A stretch of DNA of 41,040 nt from NCBI GenBank assembly GCA_903918885.1, contig CAIXFY010000061.1, forward strand, positions 1 through 41,040, given 5' to 3'. This document shows, in pieces, positions 17,422 to 26,145 of this stretch. The notes beneath the pieces were generated by a model. It saw only the letters and a program-made list of their open reading frames with translations, was not told the origin of the DNA and searched no databases. Numbering within the stretch: the stretch's first letter is position 1; the number at the start of each line of letters is the position of its first letter. The DNA comes from an uncultured Verrucomicrobia subdivision 3 bacterium. GTDB taxonomy: Bacteria; Verrucomicrobiota; Verrucomicrobiia; Limisphaerales; UBA11358. A program made the position numbers and the translations under genes.

Positions 17422-19260
17422 TTACAGCCGCGCAATCAGCAGTTCGCGTTGGAAGACAAGTTCCTTGGGTAACTGGCTGTAGAGCTTGATGAACAGTTCG
17501 TCCTGCATCACGAGTTCACGATGCCATTCGGACATGTCAATCTTCTGCGCCTCAGAAAATTTCTCGACGGTCATCTCGTGATCCAGGCCGCGCATGTCGA
17601 GGTCCTGATATTCCGGCACCCAGCCGATGGACGTCTCGATGGCGTGCGCACCCATCTGGCAGCGTTGCACGATCCATTTCAAGACGCGCATGTTGTCGCC
17701 GAAACCGGGCCAGAGGAATTTGCCGTCGGCGCTTTTACGGAACCAGTTCACGTGGAAAACGCGCGGGAGATGTTTCACGAGCCGGCGCATTTCGAGCCAG
17801 TGCGCGAAATAATCGCCCATGTTGTAACCGCAGAACGGCAACATCGCCATGGGATCGCGGCGCACCTGACCAAGCGTGCCGGCGGCGGCGGCGGTCATTT
17901 CGGAACCGACGGTCGCGCCGAGATAAACGCCGTGAACCCAGTTAAACGCCTGGAAAATCAAGGGCATCGTCGTGGCGCGACGTCCACCAAAAATCATCGC
18001 GGAGATTTTTACGCCGGCGGGATTTTCCCAGTCGGGATCAATGATCGGACAATTTTTCGCGGGCGCGGTGAACCGGCTGTTCGGATGGCTCGTCACCACG
18101 GTTTTGCCTTCCGCATCTTTTTTATCCGGCGTCCAGTCCTTGCCTTTCCAGTCAATCAAATGCGCGGGCGGAACTTTGCTCATGCCTTCCCACCACACAT
18201 CGCCTTCGTCGGTGAGCGCGACGTTGGTGAAAATCACATCGCGCTTGATGGAATCCATCGCCATCGGATTGCTGCTGTAAGACGTGCCGGGCGCGACGCC
18301 GAAGAAGCCAGCTTCCGGGTTGATGGCGTGCAAATGTCCGTCCGCGCCGGGCTTGATCCACGCGATATCGTCGCCGATGCAGGTGACTTCCCAGCCTTCT
18401 TCCTTGAGATGTTTCGGCGGGATGATCATCGCGAAATTCGTTTTGCCGCACGCGCTCGGGAATGCGGCGGAGACATAGGTTTTTTTGCCGGACGGCTCTT
18501 TCACGCCGAGAATCAACATGTGTTCCGCCATCCAACCTTCGTCGCGCGCCATCGCCGAGGCGATGCGTAGAGCGAAGCATTTTTTGCCGAGCAGCGCGTT
18601 GCCGCCGTAACCGGAGCCGTAGCTCATGATGAGCCGGTCTTCGGGAAAATGCGTGATGTAAGTCTGTTCAGGATTGCACGGCCACGCCACGTCCTTCGCG
18701 CCGGACGCGAGCGGGCTGCCGACGGAGTGCAGGCATTTCACGAACGTGCCGGTCTTCTCGATTTGTTCGTAAACGCCAACGCCCATACGCGTCATGATGC
18801 GCATGTTCGCGACGACGTAGGGACTGTCAGAAATCTCAATGCCGTATTGCGCGATGGGCGAACCGATCGGCCCCATGCTGAAGGGAATGACGTAAAGCGT
18901 GCGGCCCTTCATGCAGCCGTTGAACAGGCCGTTCAGTTTGGCCTTCATCGTCGCGGGCGCTTCCCAATTATTTGTCGGGCCGGCATCCTTCGGTGATTTG
19001 GAACAAATAAAAGTGCGTTGCTCCACGCGCGCCACGTCGCGCGGGTCGCTGCGGACGAGCAGGGAATTAGGACGAATTTTTTCGTTGAGCCACAGGCCTG
19101 CGCCCGATTGCACGATCAGGTCGCGCATCAATTTGTCTTCGGCTTCGGAGCCGTCGCACCAGAAAACCTTGTCCGGCTGGCAAATTTTGACTTGTTCCTC
19201 GACCCAGCGGAGGACCGCCGGGTTTTTCGTGTTGCAATGTCCAAGGGTGTGATTGCTCAT
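17422..19260 (-). CDS. pckG: Phosphoenolpyruvate carboxykinase (GTP)
   Basis: This 612-residue protein matches GTP-dependent PEP carboxykinase (EC 4.1.1.32), which converts oxaloacetate and GTP to PEP, CO2 and GDP in gluconeogenesis. The kinase-1 P-loop [11 protein letters not shown] (265-275) holds the reactive cysteine C271, and GDDIAW (296-301) is the kinase-2 metal site. [13 protein letters not shown] and [15 protein letters not shown] are also family hallmarks, and the length is typical. It is divergent from the metal ATPase gene, with 179 bases between. The ATG at 19260 lacks a visible ribosome binding site. No other gluconeogenic gene adjoins it; gapA is 19 kb away. Confidence 0.97.
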   Translation of the reverse strand: MSNHTLGHCNTKNPAVLRWVEEQVKICQPDKVFWCDGSEAEDKLMRDLIVQSGAGLWLNEKIRPNSLLVRSDPRDVARVEQRTFICSKSPKDAGPTNNWEAPATMKAKLNGLFNGCMKGRTLYVIPFSMGPIGSPIAQYGIEISDSPYVVANMRIMTRMGVGVYEQIEKTGTFVKCLHSVGSPLASGAKDVAWPCNPEQTYITHFPEDRLIMSYGSGYGGNALLGKKCFALRIASAMARDEGWMAEHMLILGVKEPSGKKTYVSAAFPSACGKTNFAMIIPPKHLKEEGWEVTCIGDDIAWIKPGADGHLHAINPEAGFFGVAPGTSYSSNPMAMDSIKRDVIFTNVALTDEGDVWWEGMSKVPPAHLIDWKGKDWTPDKKDAEGKTVVTSHPNSRFTAPAKNCPIIDPDWENPAGVKISAMIFGGRRATTMPLIFQAFNWVHGVYLGATVGSEMTAAAAGTLGQVRRDPMAMLPFCGYNMGDYFAHWLEMRRLVKHLPRVFHVNWFRKSADGKFLWPGFGDNMRVLKWIVQRCQMGAHAIETSIGWVPEYQDLDMRGLDHEMTVEKFSEAQKIDMSEWHRELVMQDELFIKLYSQLPKELVFQRELLIARL

Positions 19261-19383
19261 GGTTTAATTAGTAAATAATGGTGGATTACTGAACGCGACC
19301 AGCGTAGCCCGACCAAGGCATTTCAGCTTTACATAAATTGTCCAAGTATCAACAAATTTACCCGCTGCTCGTTGCGCCGGACC

Positions 19384-19439
19384 GGCAATTGCCAATATAA
19401 GTTTCGCCCCGGAAAGGCGCCTGTGCTAAATAACAGGCG
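19384..19439 (+). promoter_or_regulatory. Palindrome and start-adjacent hairpin upstream of metal ATPase
   Basis: GGCAATTGCC (19384-19393) is a perfect 10-base palindrome. CGCCTGT (19418-19424) and ACAGGCG (19433-19439) form a 7-base-pair stem with an 8-base loop that ends exactly at the ATG of the ATPase gene. Either could be an operator, or the hairpin could hide the translation start. No known metal-regulator consensus is matched, so the role is open. Confidence 0.4.
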
Positions 19440-21746
19440 ATGAGTTTAGGCCACCATCGTCGCCATCCGGAAATCACGCCAAATTGTCTGGCGCGCTGCG
19501 TCGCCGACACGCTGGCCGAGGAGCCGACGCTGGAGGCGGTGACATTTGATGCCGCGCAGGGAAAAATTTCCGTCGCGACCCTCGGCCGCGCCGACGTGGA
19601 GCAACTCACGCAAAAGATTTCCGCAAAAATCCAAACCGTTCAAAATGTTTCCGCGAGCCAAAGCTGCGGATTGTTCACCGGCAAGAGCAGCTGCGCCGAC
19701 TGTGAGACGCCCTTGACCGTTGACGAGCAGCGCCGCATTACCATTCGTCGGGATGCCACCGCCACCACCATCGCCCGCGTCACCTGTCCGACCGCGCCGA
19801 AATTTTGGCGATGGCGTGACATTCCATTTCCAAAAATCGCGCCGCGCGAAATGGAGTTCCACAATGACGATGCGCATATTAACGAGTGGAAATGGCAGCT
19901 CGTTTTTGCCGTCGTGTGTGGCGTAGCGGCGCTACTCGCGGCGTTTGTTTTTCCCGCATGGCGGCTGCCGTTGTATGCCATGAGTTATCTGGCGGGCGCG
20001 TTTTTTGCCGCCGAGGAAGTTTGGGAACGGCTGCGAAATCGCATTCTCGACGTGCATTTCCTGATGCTCGCGGTCGCCTTCGGCGCGGCCACCATCGGTG
20101 CGTGGGGCGAAGGCGCGACGCTGCTCTTTCTCTTTTCCTTTTCCGGCGCGCTCGAACATTACGCCTTTGGCCGCACGCAAAAAGAAATCCGTTCGCTCTT
20201 CCGCGACGCACCTAAAACGGCGACGCGCGTTGCCGTTGATGGCAGCGAAAGCGAAATTGCCGTCGAACAAATCCGCCCCGGCATGCGGTTGCTCATCAAG
20301 CCTGGCGCGCAATTTCCTGTGGACGCGGAAATTGCCAAGGGCAGCACCGCCGCCGACGAATCGAATCTGACCGGCGAAGCTGTGCCGGTGGAGAAAAAAA
20401 ACGGCGACAGCACGCTGGCCGGAACCATCAATCTCTGGGGCGCAGTCGAAGTCATCGTTACCCGACCCGCCGCCGAAAGCTCGCTGCAAAAAATCATCAC
20501 GCTCATTCGCGAGGCGCAGCATCAAAAAGCACCCGCGCAGCAGTTCGCCGATAAGTTCAGCACCTACTACACCTACGGCGCGCTGGCGCTTTCGCTCGTC
20601 ATGTTTTTTGTGTGGTGGCTGGGTTTCAAGTTCGCGCCGTTCACTTCCACGGTGGAATCCAACAGCGCATTTTACCGCACCATGACGCTGCTCGTAGTCT
20701 CGTCGCCGTGCGCGCTCGTGCTGTCCATTCCGAGCGCGGTGCTGGCGGCGATCGCGTGGGCGGCGCGGCACGGCATTTTGTTTCGCGGCGGCGCGGCGGT
20801 GGAAAAACTCGCCGCCGTCAACGCCGTCTGCCTCGACAAGACCGGCACGCTCACCACCGGCGAATTGCGCGTGGAAAACATCGAAAGTTTTCCGCCTGGT
20901 CGCGAAAACGAAATCGCGCAACTTGCCTTCTCGCTGGAAAAATTATCCACGCATCCGCTCGCTCGCGCCATCACGCTCCACGGCAAACGGGAAAATTTGA
21001 CGGCGCTTGAATTTCCGAAGTTTGAATCCGTCACCGGTCAGGGCTTGAAAGCCATCCGCGCCGGCCGGGAAATCCTGCTCGGCAAACGCGAGTGGATCGA
21101 AGGCTTGCGGGGCCAAGGCGGATTCGCCGCGCCGCAATCCGGTCTCGGCACTTCCGAGGTTTGGCTGGCGACCGGCGATTTGATTGGTCGCGTGGTATTG
21201 CGCGATGACATCCGGCCGGAAGCGGCCAAGGTCATTGATGAATTGCGGCGCGAAGGTTTGACTTCGGTGGTCTTGACCGGCGACCGTCGGGCTTCTGCCG
21301 AACATCTGCGGACAGAATTGAAGCTGGATGATGTGCGCGCCGAGTTGAAGCCCGAACAAAAAGTCGCCGCCGTTCAGGAACTCACGGCGCAGGGTAAAAA
21401 GGTGGCGATGATTGGCGATGGCGTGAACGACGCGCCGAGCCTCGCGGTCGCGCATATCGGCGTGGCCATGGGCGCGCGCGGAGCGGACGCCGCGTTGGAG
21501 CAGGCCGATGTAGTGCTGATGAACGACAAACTGGAAAATTTTCTCGCGGCCTTCCGCCTGAGCAAACGCGCGCGCCGCATCATCCGGCAGAATCTGTTCA
21601 TCTCGCTCGGCACGGTGGTGGTGCTGGTGACGTTCGCGCTGTTCGGCAAAATCCCGCTGACCCTCGGCGTGGTCGGACACGAAGGCAGCACGGTAATCGT
21701 GGTGATGAACAGCCTGCGGCTGCTGTTCGGTGGCGCTAAAAAATAA
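19440..21746 (+). CDS. P1B-4-type heavy-metal exporting ATPase
   Basis: This is a 768-residue inner-membrane pump. ATPase landmarks are TGEAVP (311-316), the phosphorylation site DKTGTLTTGE (D466), a STHPLARAI histidine-proline motif, and GDGVNDAP in the hinge. The metal-site motifs are SPC (422-424) in place of the usual CPC, and HEGST (747-751) in the last membrane helix. This SPC plus HEG(G/S)T pair marks the P1B-4 subgroup, whose known members export Co2+, Fe2+ or Zn2+ (CoaT, CtpD, PfeT). The N-terminus is a degenerate metal-binding region with several cysteines (C16, C20, C76, C85, C88) but no GMxCxxC motif. A palindrome and a hairpin lie just before the start. No metal regulator adjoins it; the LacI gene is convergent. 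Confidence 0.88.
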   Translation: MSLGHHRRHPEITPNCLARCVADTLAEEPTLEAVTFDAAQGKISVATLGRADVEQLTQKISAKIQTVQNVSASQSCGLFTGKSSCADCETPLTVDEQRRITIRRDATATTIARVTCPTAPKFWRWRDIPFPKIAPREMEFHNDDAHINEWKWQLVFAVVCGVAALLAAFVFPAWRLPLYAMSYLAGAFFAAEEVWERLRNRILDVHFLMLAVAFGAATIGAWGEGATLLFLFSFSGALEHYAFGRTQKEIRSLFRDAPKTATRVAVDGSESEIAVEQIRPGMRLLIKPGAQFPVDAEIAKGSTAADESNLTGEAVPVEKKNGDSTLAGTINLWGAVEVIVTRPAAESSLQKIITLIREAQHQKAPAQQFADKFSTYYTYGALALSLVMFFVWWLGFKFAPFTSTVESNSAFYRTMTLLVVSSPCALVLSIPSAVLAAIAWAARHGILFRGGAAVEKLAAVNAVCLDKTGTLTTGELRVENIESFPPGRENEIAQLAFSLEKLSTHPLARAITLHGKRENLTALEFPKFESVTGQGLKAIRAGREILLGKREWIEGLRGQGGFAAPQSGLGTSEVWLATGDLIGRVVLRDDIRPEAAKVIDELRREGLTSVVLTGDRRASAEHLRTELKLDDVRAELKPEQKVAAVQELTAQGKKVAMIGDGVNDAPSLAVAHIGVAMGARGADAALEQADVVLMNDKLENFLAAFRLSKRARRIIRQNLFISLGTVVVLVTFALFGKIPLTLGVVGHEGSTVIVVMNSLRLLFGGAKK

Positions 21747-21754
21747 CCGACAAA

Positions 21755-22765
21755 CTATTTCTTCGGCGGGGCGGTGCTTTTACGTTCCACGAATTCGGCG
21801 GCGAGGCGTTTCAGTTCAATTTTTTCGCCGCGAATCAGCTTCATCATCGTTTCGATGGCGGCGGTGCCGAGCCGATGTTTGGGCTGGCTGACAGTGTCCA
21901 GCGGCACGCGGTAAAATTCCGCCGCCAGAATATTCCCGAACCCGACGATGGAAACATCCTCGGGAATTTTTATGCCCTGTTGCAGCAATGTTTCCGCGCA
22001 GCCCATGGCCACGAGATCGTTCACGGCCATGATGGCGGTCGGTTGGACGCCTTCGTTGAGCATTTGCAACGCGGCTTTGGTTCCGTCCTCGATGGTGGCA
22101 CCGGCTTGAAACACCAGTTTGTCGTCCACTTCCAAACCGGCTTCGCGCAACGCGCGGCGGTAGCCTTCGAAGCGTTCATGCGCCCACGGCGCGGCGGGCG
22201 GGCCGGTGAGGTAGGCGATTTTTTTGTGGCCGAGACCGGTGAGATGTTTCGTGGCGTTGTAACTGGCGACGAGTTCCTCGATTTCAATGGCGGGGAAATT
22301 TTTGCAGAACGGCGCGGGCGAACCGAGCAGCACGGTCGGAATGTTCCGTGCGACAATCTCCTGATAAATTCGCGCCTCGGCCTCGAAGCGATAAACCGGC
22401 GTGATGAATAGCCCGTCCACGCGGCGCGAAAGCAGACGGCGCAGCACGGCGTCCTCGCGTTCTGGCTTGTTGTAGGTGTGGGCGATGAGCAGGTCGTAGC
22501 CGAGTTCGTGGGCGCGTTCCTCGATGGCGAAAACGATGCGGGCGTAGATGGGGTTGGAAGTAGTCGGAATGACGAGGCCGAAAAGTTTGGTTGTCTTTGT
22601 CCGCAAACCCTGCGCGCTAGAGTCCGGCACGTAACCCATGTCGAACGCGAGTTTTTTAATCTTGGCCTTGGTGGCGTCGGAAACGTCCGGCTCGTCCCGC
22701 AGGGCTTTCGAGACCGTCATCACGGAGACGCCGATGATTTTGGCAATGTCTTTGAGTCGAACCAT
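21755..22765 (-). CDS. LacI-family transcriptional regulator
   Basis: This 336-residue protein has a LacI-type helix-turn-helix at the N-terminus (RLKDIAKIIGVSVMTVSKALR, residues 3-23), the hinge helix region ending SSAQGLRTKTTKLFGLVIP, and a periplasmic-binding-protein-like effector domain (about 60-330). Such proteins usually repress sugar-use operons and release DNA on binding a sugar or nucleotide. No sugar transporter or hydrolase lies nearby, so the target is unknown. It lies 105 bases downstream of nadK on the same strand, with heptamer repeats in the gap. The ATG at 22765 is fixed by the conserved DNA-binding start. Confidence 0.93.
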   Translation of the reverse strand: MVRLKDIAKIIGVSVMTVSKALRDEPDVSDATKAKIKKLAFDMGYVPDSSAQGLRTKTTKLFGLVIPTTSNPIYARIVFAIEERAHELGYDLLIAHTYNKPEREDAVLRRLLSRRVDGLFITPVYRFEAEARIYQEIVARNIPTVLLGSPAPFCKNFPAIEIEELVASYNATKHLTGLGHKKIAYLTGPPAAPWAHERFEGYRRALREAGLEVDDKLVFQAGATIEDGTKAALQMLNEGVQPTAIMAVNDLVAMGCAETLLQQGIKIPEDVSIVGFGNILAAEFYRVPLDTVSQPKHRLGTAAIETMMKLIRGEKIELKRLAAEFVERKSTAPPKK

Positions 22766-22773
22766 TTTTAGAA

Positions 22774-22801
22774 TGCAGAAGGTAGAAGGCAGAAGGCAGA
22801 A
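22774..22801 (-). repeat. Heptanucleotide tandem repeat, intergenic (nadK-lacI)
   Basis: Four consecutive 7-base units read TGCAGAA, GGTAGAA, GGCAGAA and GGCAGAA. A second short 7-base tract (TTCATTC twice, then TGACTTC) follows at 22840-22860. Both lie in the gap upstream of the LacI gene. The type resembles the short tandemly repeated heptamers known from cyanobacteria. Confidence 0.7.
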
Positions 22802-22870
22802 TAAGCAAACGGCGAAACCGGTGCGCGCAATTTTTTTTCTTCATTCTTCATTCTGACTTCTTCCTTTGGG

Positions 22871-23755
22871 TTAAAGATACGTTCCGCGCCAGTGAAGTTT
22901 CCGGCGCAAGGCTTCGAGAAACGAGCCGCTGCCCAGATGCACGAGCCGCACGGCGCTTTGGCTGCGGCGGATGGTAATCTCGTCGCCGTTCGCGAGTTCG
23001 CCGAGAATCTGGCCGTCGGCATTGAGATAAGTCGCCGGCTCGGTCTTGACGGCCTTCACGCGGATAGTCGCCGACAACGGCAAAATGATGGAACGGTTCG
23101 TGAGTGAGTGCGGAGAAATCGGTGTTAGCACAAACACTTCCGCCGTCGGCAAAACAATCGCGCCGCCAGCTGCGAGTGAATACGCCGTGGAACCGGTCGG
23201 TGAACTGACAATCAATCCGTCGCAGCGGTAGCGCGTGATGGGCTCGCCGTTGACACTGACATCCAGCGCGATGAGCCGCGAGGCGGCGCCACGGCTGATG
23301 ACGATGTCGTTGAGCGCGGTGGCTTTGATTTTTTTGCCGTGCCCAATGCCGGTGGCAGAAATCAAGGCGCGGGATTCGAGGCGAAATTTTCCCTGCCAAA
23401 GCAGTTTCAGCGCGGCGGCCAATTCGTCGCAGGGAACGGCGGTGAGAAAGCCGAGGCCACCGAGATTGACGCCGAGGATGGGCGTGCTGGAACCGGCGAT
23501 TTGCCGCGCGGTGTGCAGCATCGTGCCGTCGCCGCCGAAGACGATGAGCAAATCCACCGCGCCCGCGAGTGACGCGGCGTCGGGCAGGATTTCACATTTG
23601 ATTTTGGCGAACTGCGTGGTGATGGCGTCGCCAAAAACTTTTCGCCCGCTGCGGCGAATCAGTTGCGCAGCGGCGCGGACGCTCGCGGCGGCGGCGGGTT
23701 TTTCCGCGTTGCCGAGGAGACCAATGCGATGGAAATGTTCAACGGACTTTTTCAA
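22871..23755 (-). CDS. nadK: NAD kinase
   Basis: This 294-residue cytoplasmic enzyme phosphorylates NAD to NADP (EC 2.7.1.23). The signature GGDGTMLH (74-81) is present, followed by LGVNLGGLGFLT (94-105), the ALND substrate motif (147-150) and SPTGSTAYSLAAGG (185-198). The length is normal. The best start is a TTG at 23755, which overlaps the 3' end of tlyA by 17 bases. No ATG lies between it and the conserved region, and translation by coupling to tlyA is likely. The tlyA-nadK order is a common bacterial pairing. Confidence 0.93.
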   Translation of the reverse strand: MKKSVEHFHRIGLLGNAEKPAAAASVRAAAQLIRRSGRKVFGDAITTQFAKIKCEILPDAASLAGAVDLLIVFGGDGTMLHTARQIAGSSTPILGVNLGGLGFLTAVPCDELAAALKLLWQGKFRLESRALISATGIGHGKKIKATALNDIVISRGAASRLIALDVSVNGEPITRYRCDGLIVSSPTGSTAYSLAAGGAIVLPTAEVFVLTPISPHSLTNRSIILPLSATIRVKAVKTEPATYLNADGQILGELANGDEITIRRSQSAVRLVHLGSGSFLEALRRKLHWRGTYL

Positions 23756-24473
23756 TCAGCGCCAAAAATTCTTTGTTGCCGGCGGGGCCGAGCAGGGGAG
23801 ATTCAACCACACCGCGCCAGCAAAGGCCAGTCTGTGACGCGACAAAATCGCGCAGCTCGGCCAGCACGCGTTCGTGGATGGCGGCATCGGTAATGACACC
23901 GCGACCTTTATCAACCTCCGCTTTGCCGGCCTCGAACTGCGGCTTGATGAGTGCGACGATTTTTCCGTCCGGCTTGAGCAATGGCACGGCGGGCGGAAGA
24001 ATTTTCGTCAGCGAAATGAACGAGCAATCGGCGACAACCAAATCAGCAGGCGTGGGGAAATGTTCCGGACTGAGAAAGCGCGCGTTGGTTTTTTCCATGA
24101 CGACGACGCGCGGGTCGCTGCGCAGTTTCCACGCCAGCTGGCCTTGGCCGACGTCGACGGCAAAAACTTTTTTCGTACCGCGCTGTAATAAGCAATCCGT
24201 GAAACCGCCGGTGGATGCGCCGATGTCTATGGCGGTGAGGCCGGCGACTTTCAGTCGAAAAAATTCCAGCGCGTGTTCCAACTTGTGGCCGCCGCGCGAA
24301 ACAAATTTTTCCGGCGCGTCCACGACGATTTCATCGGTGGGCTTGATGGAGTCGCTGGCTTTTTTGGCGGGATGACCGTTGATGCGGACGGCGCCAGCGA
24401 GGATGAGGCGTTTGGCTTTTTCACGGCTGTCGCACAAGCCTTGTTCGACGAGCGCCTGATCGAGTCGCGTCAC
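23739..24473 (-). CDS. tlyA: TlyA-family rRNA methyltransferase
   Basis: This 244-residue protein has an S4 RNA-binding domain (residues 1-55, MTRLDQALVEQGLCDSREKAKRLI) and an FtsJ-like methyltransferase domain. The linker has the family motif SRGGHKLEHAL (59-69), and SAM motif I is AIDIGASTGGFTDCLLQRG (81-99). TlyA proteins methylate 2'-O of cytidines in 16S and/or 23S rRNA; some are called hemolysins for historical reasons. The start is a GTG at 24473, two bases after the stop of the pseudo-receiver gene, so it belongs to the pilT operon as read. Its stop overlaps nadK. Confidence 0.92.
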   Translation of the reverse strand: MTRLDQALVEQGLCDSREKAKRLILAGAVRINGHPAKKASDSIKPTDEIVVDAPEKFVSRGGHKLEHALEFFRLKVAGLTAIDIGASTGGFTDCLLQRGTKKVFAVDVGQGQLAWKLRSDPRVVVMEKTNARFLSPEHFPTPADLVVADCSFISLTKILPPAVPLLKPDGKIVALIKPQFEAGKAEVDKGRGVITDAAIHERVLAELRDFVASQTGLCWRGVVESPLLGPAGNKEFLALIEKVR

Positions 24474-24475
24474 GT

Positions 24476-24949
24476 TCAGAAGCGGTTGCCGCTGGTGAAG
24501 ACGCGATTTTGAACTTCGCGGAAGCTGTGGAGGAAAAGGTTGTTGTCAGAAACCGCTTTTTCTACGAGCTGTTTTAGGAGGAAAAGTTCAGAGCTGTTGA
24601 TGACGGCGTGAACGCTGTTCTTGAACGCCTCCATCGGCGTAAAAGTCTGGAACGAATTGCCGATGAGTAAAATGGTGGCGTGCCGGCGCTGGGTCATCGG
24701 CATGTTCTGAATGGACTTGAGCGTGACGTTTTCCTCGGGCGTGTTGGCGCCAAAAAGTTCCTCGACGATGACGACCTGATAATGCACCTGGCTGAAGCGT
24801 ATGAGAAAATCGCTGTGCGTCGCGGCGGTATGAACCTTGTAGCCGAGCTCCTGCAGCGCCGACTTGGTGGTCTCCAGCCATTCCGGCGTGGAAAAAGCAA
24901 TCAACGCGGGTTTGTCCTCGCTGCCGATGAAGTCAAAAGAGGCGTTCAT
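24476..24949 (-). CDS. Pseudo-receiver-like protein in pilT operon
   Basis: This 157-residue cytoplasmic protein has the length and alternating strand/helix pattern of a response-regulator receiver domain (about residues 13-130): PALIAFST, YKVHTAAT, YQVVIVEEL, ATILLIGNS and VHAVINSSE. The place of the phospho-accepting aspartate at the end of strand 3 is held by Glu63-Glu64, and the conserved lysine is not seen, so it probably is not phosphorylated. No output domain follows. It overlaps the upstream pilU-like gene by 4 bases (ATGA), which points to coupled translation. A role in controlling the retraction ATPases is plausible but inferred. The receiver assignment is by pattern only. Confidence 0.6.
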   Translation of the reverse strand: MNASFDFIGSEDKPALIAFSTPEWLETTKSALQELGYKVHTAATHSDFLIRFSQVHYQVVIVEELFGANTPEENVTLKSIQNMPMTQRRHATILLIGNSFQTFTPMEAFKNSVHAVINSSELFLLKQLVEKAVSDNNLFLHSFREVQNRVFTSGNRF

Positions 24950-26139
24950 TTGAGTTTGATGACCGGCGGGGCGGCTTCGCGCGACGCGGCGGTGGCCTTC
25001 ATGCGCAAGGTGTTGGCGGTGTCGCTCAACTCGCCGCGCGATTTTTTGAGGTTGTCAATGCCGCGCGAGACGACGCTGCGTTTGGTGCAATAGAGCAGGG
25101 CGGTTTCCTCGGTGATGTGGCCGTTTTCGCAGGCTTCGAGGCACGCGTTGTCAAAGTGCCGCCAGCCAAACGGATAGCTGGCTTCGATGATTTCGTAAAA
25201 AGTTTTGCCTTCGCTTTCGCCGAGGCGGATGGCTTCCTGCGTGCGCAGGTTGGAGCCCATCAGTTCAATCAACGCGAAGCGCCCGCCGCTGATGCGCGGG
25301 ACGAGCCGCTGGCTGATAACCCAGCGCAGGGAATCGGAAAGCCGGATGCGAATCTGCTCCTGTTCCTCCGGGTCAAACATGCCTAGGATGCGGTTGACGG
25401 TTTCGCCTGCGTTGATGGTGTGTAGTGTGCTCAACACGAGGTGGCCGGTTTCGGCGGCGCTCAAGGCGATTTTCACCGTATCCTGATCGCGCATTTCGCC
25501 GACAAGAATCACCTTGGGCGCCTGGCGCAAGGCGGCGCGCAGACCGTTTACATAGGAATCAAAATCAATGCCGAGTTCGCGTTGGTTGAACGTAGCACAC
25601 TGATGCGTGTGCAGGTATTCCACCGGATCTTCCAACGTGACGATGTGCACCGGTTTGGAGCGGTTAATCTCGTTGAGAATCGCGGCGAGCGTGGTGGATT
25701 TGCCAGACCCGGTCGCGCCGGTGACCAGGACGAGGCCGGTTTTTTCGCGCGGGATTTCTTTAAACACCGGTGGAAATTTCAACTGCTCCAGCGTCGGAAT
25801 CGCAGCGTTCAGTTGGCGGCAGACGATGGAAAAATTTCCGCGCTGCGAAAACACGTTCACGCGAAACCGCGCCTTGTCCGAGAGGGCGTAGGACGCATCG
25901 CATGAGCCGTGCCGGAGCAAATCTTCAATCTGCCAGAGGTTGTCGCCGATGACGTTCAGCGCGATGGTTTCGATTTGAAACGGCGTCAGTTTTTCAATCG
26001 GCGGGTCGAGGATGACCGGCTTAAGTTCGCCGTAGGCTTCCACCTGTGGTGGCCGATCCACGGTGAAATTGACATCGGAAACTTCGGGCTGCGAAGCCAG
26101 CATCGTTGCCAAAATCTGGTCTAGCTCCGGACGGCGCAT
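24946..26139 (-). CDS. PilT/PilU-like retraction ATPase (second copy)
   Basis: This 397-residue secretion-type ATPase has an N-terminal PAS-like region, Walker A GATGSGKST (141-149), the Asp box TLEDPVEY (168-175), a Walker B-type ILVGEMRD (211-218) and the His box LSTLHT (236-241). It resembles PilT and PilU, hexameric motors that pull in type IV pili at the inner membrane. The canonical N-terminal ASDLH motif is replaced by VSDVNF (20-25), and there is an extra Lys/Arg-rich tail of about 50 residues, so it is the divergent member of the pair. It starts 6 bases after the pilT stop and overlaps the pseudo-receiver gene. Confidence 0.88.
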   Translation of the reverse strand: MRRPELDQILATMLASQPEVSDVNFTVDRPPQVEAYGELKPVILDPPIEKLTPFQIETIALNVIGDNLWQIEDLLRHGSCDASYALSDKARFRVNVFSQRGNFSIVCRQLNAAIPTLEQLKFPPVFKEIPREKTGLVLVTGATGSGKSTTLAAILNEINRSKPVHIVTLEDPVEYLHTHQCATFNQRELGIDFDSYVNGLRAALRQAPKVILVGEMRDQDTVKIALSAAETGHLVLSTLHTINAGETVNRILGMFDPEEQEQIRIRLSDSLRWVISQRLVPRISGGRFALIELMGSNLRTQEAIRLGESEGKTFYEIIEASYPFGWRHFDNACLEACENGHITEETALLYCTKRSVVSRGIDNLKKSRGELSDTANTLRMKATAASREAAPPVIKLK

Positions 26140-26145
26140 AATAAA

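Noticed and set aside
17521-18570. 349-codon frame antisense to pckG
   Set aside because: Mirror of a highly conserved enzyme gene; no motif of its own.
21755-22765. LacI gene as regulator of the adjacent metal ATPase
   Set aside because: Genes converge and LacI regulators respond to sugars or nucleotides; no shared operator seen.
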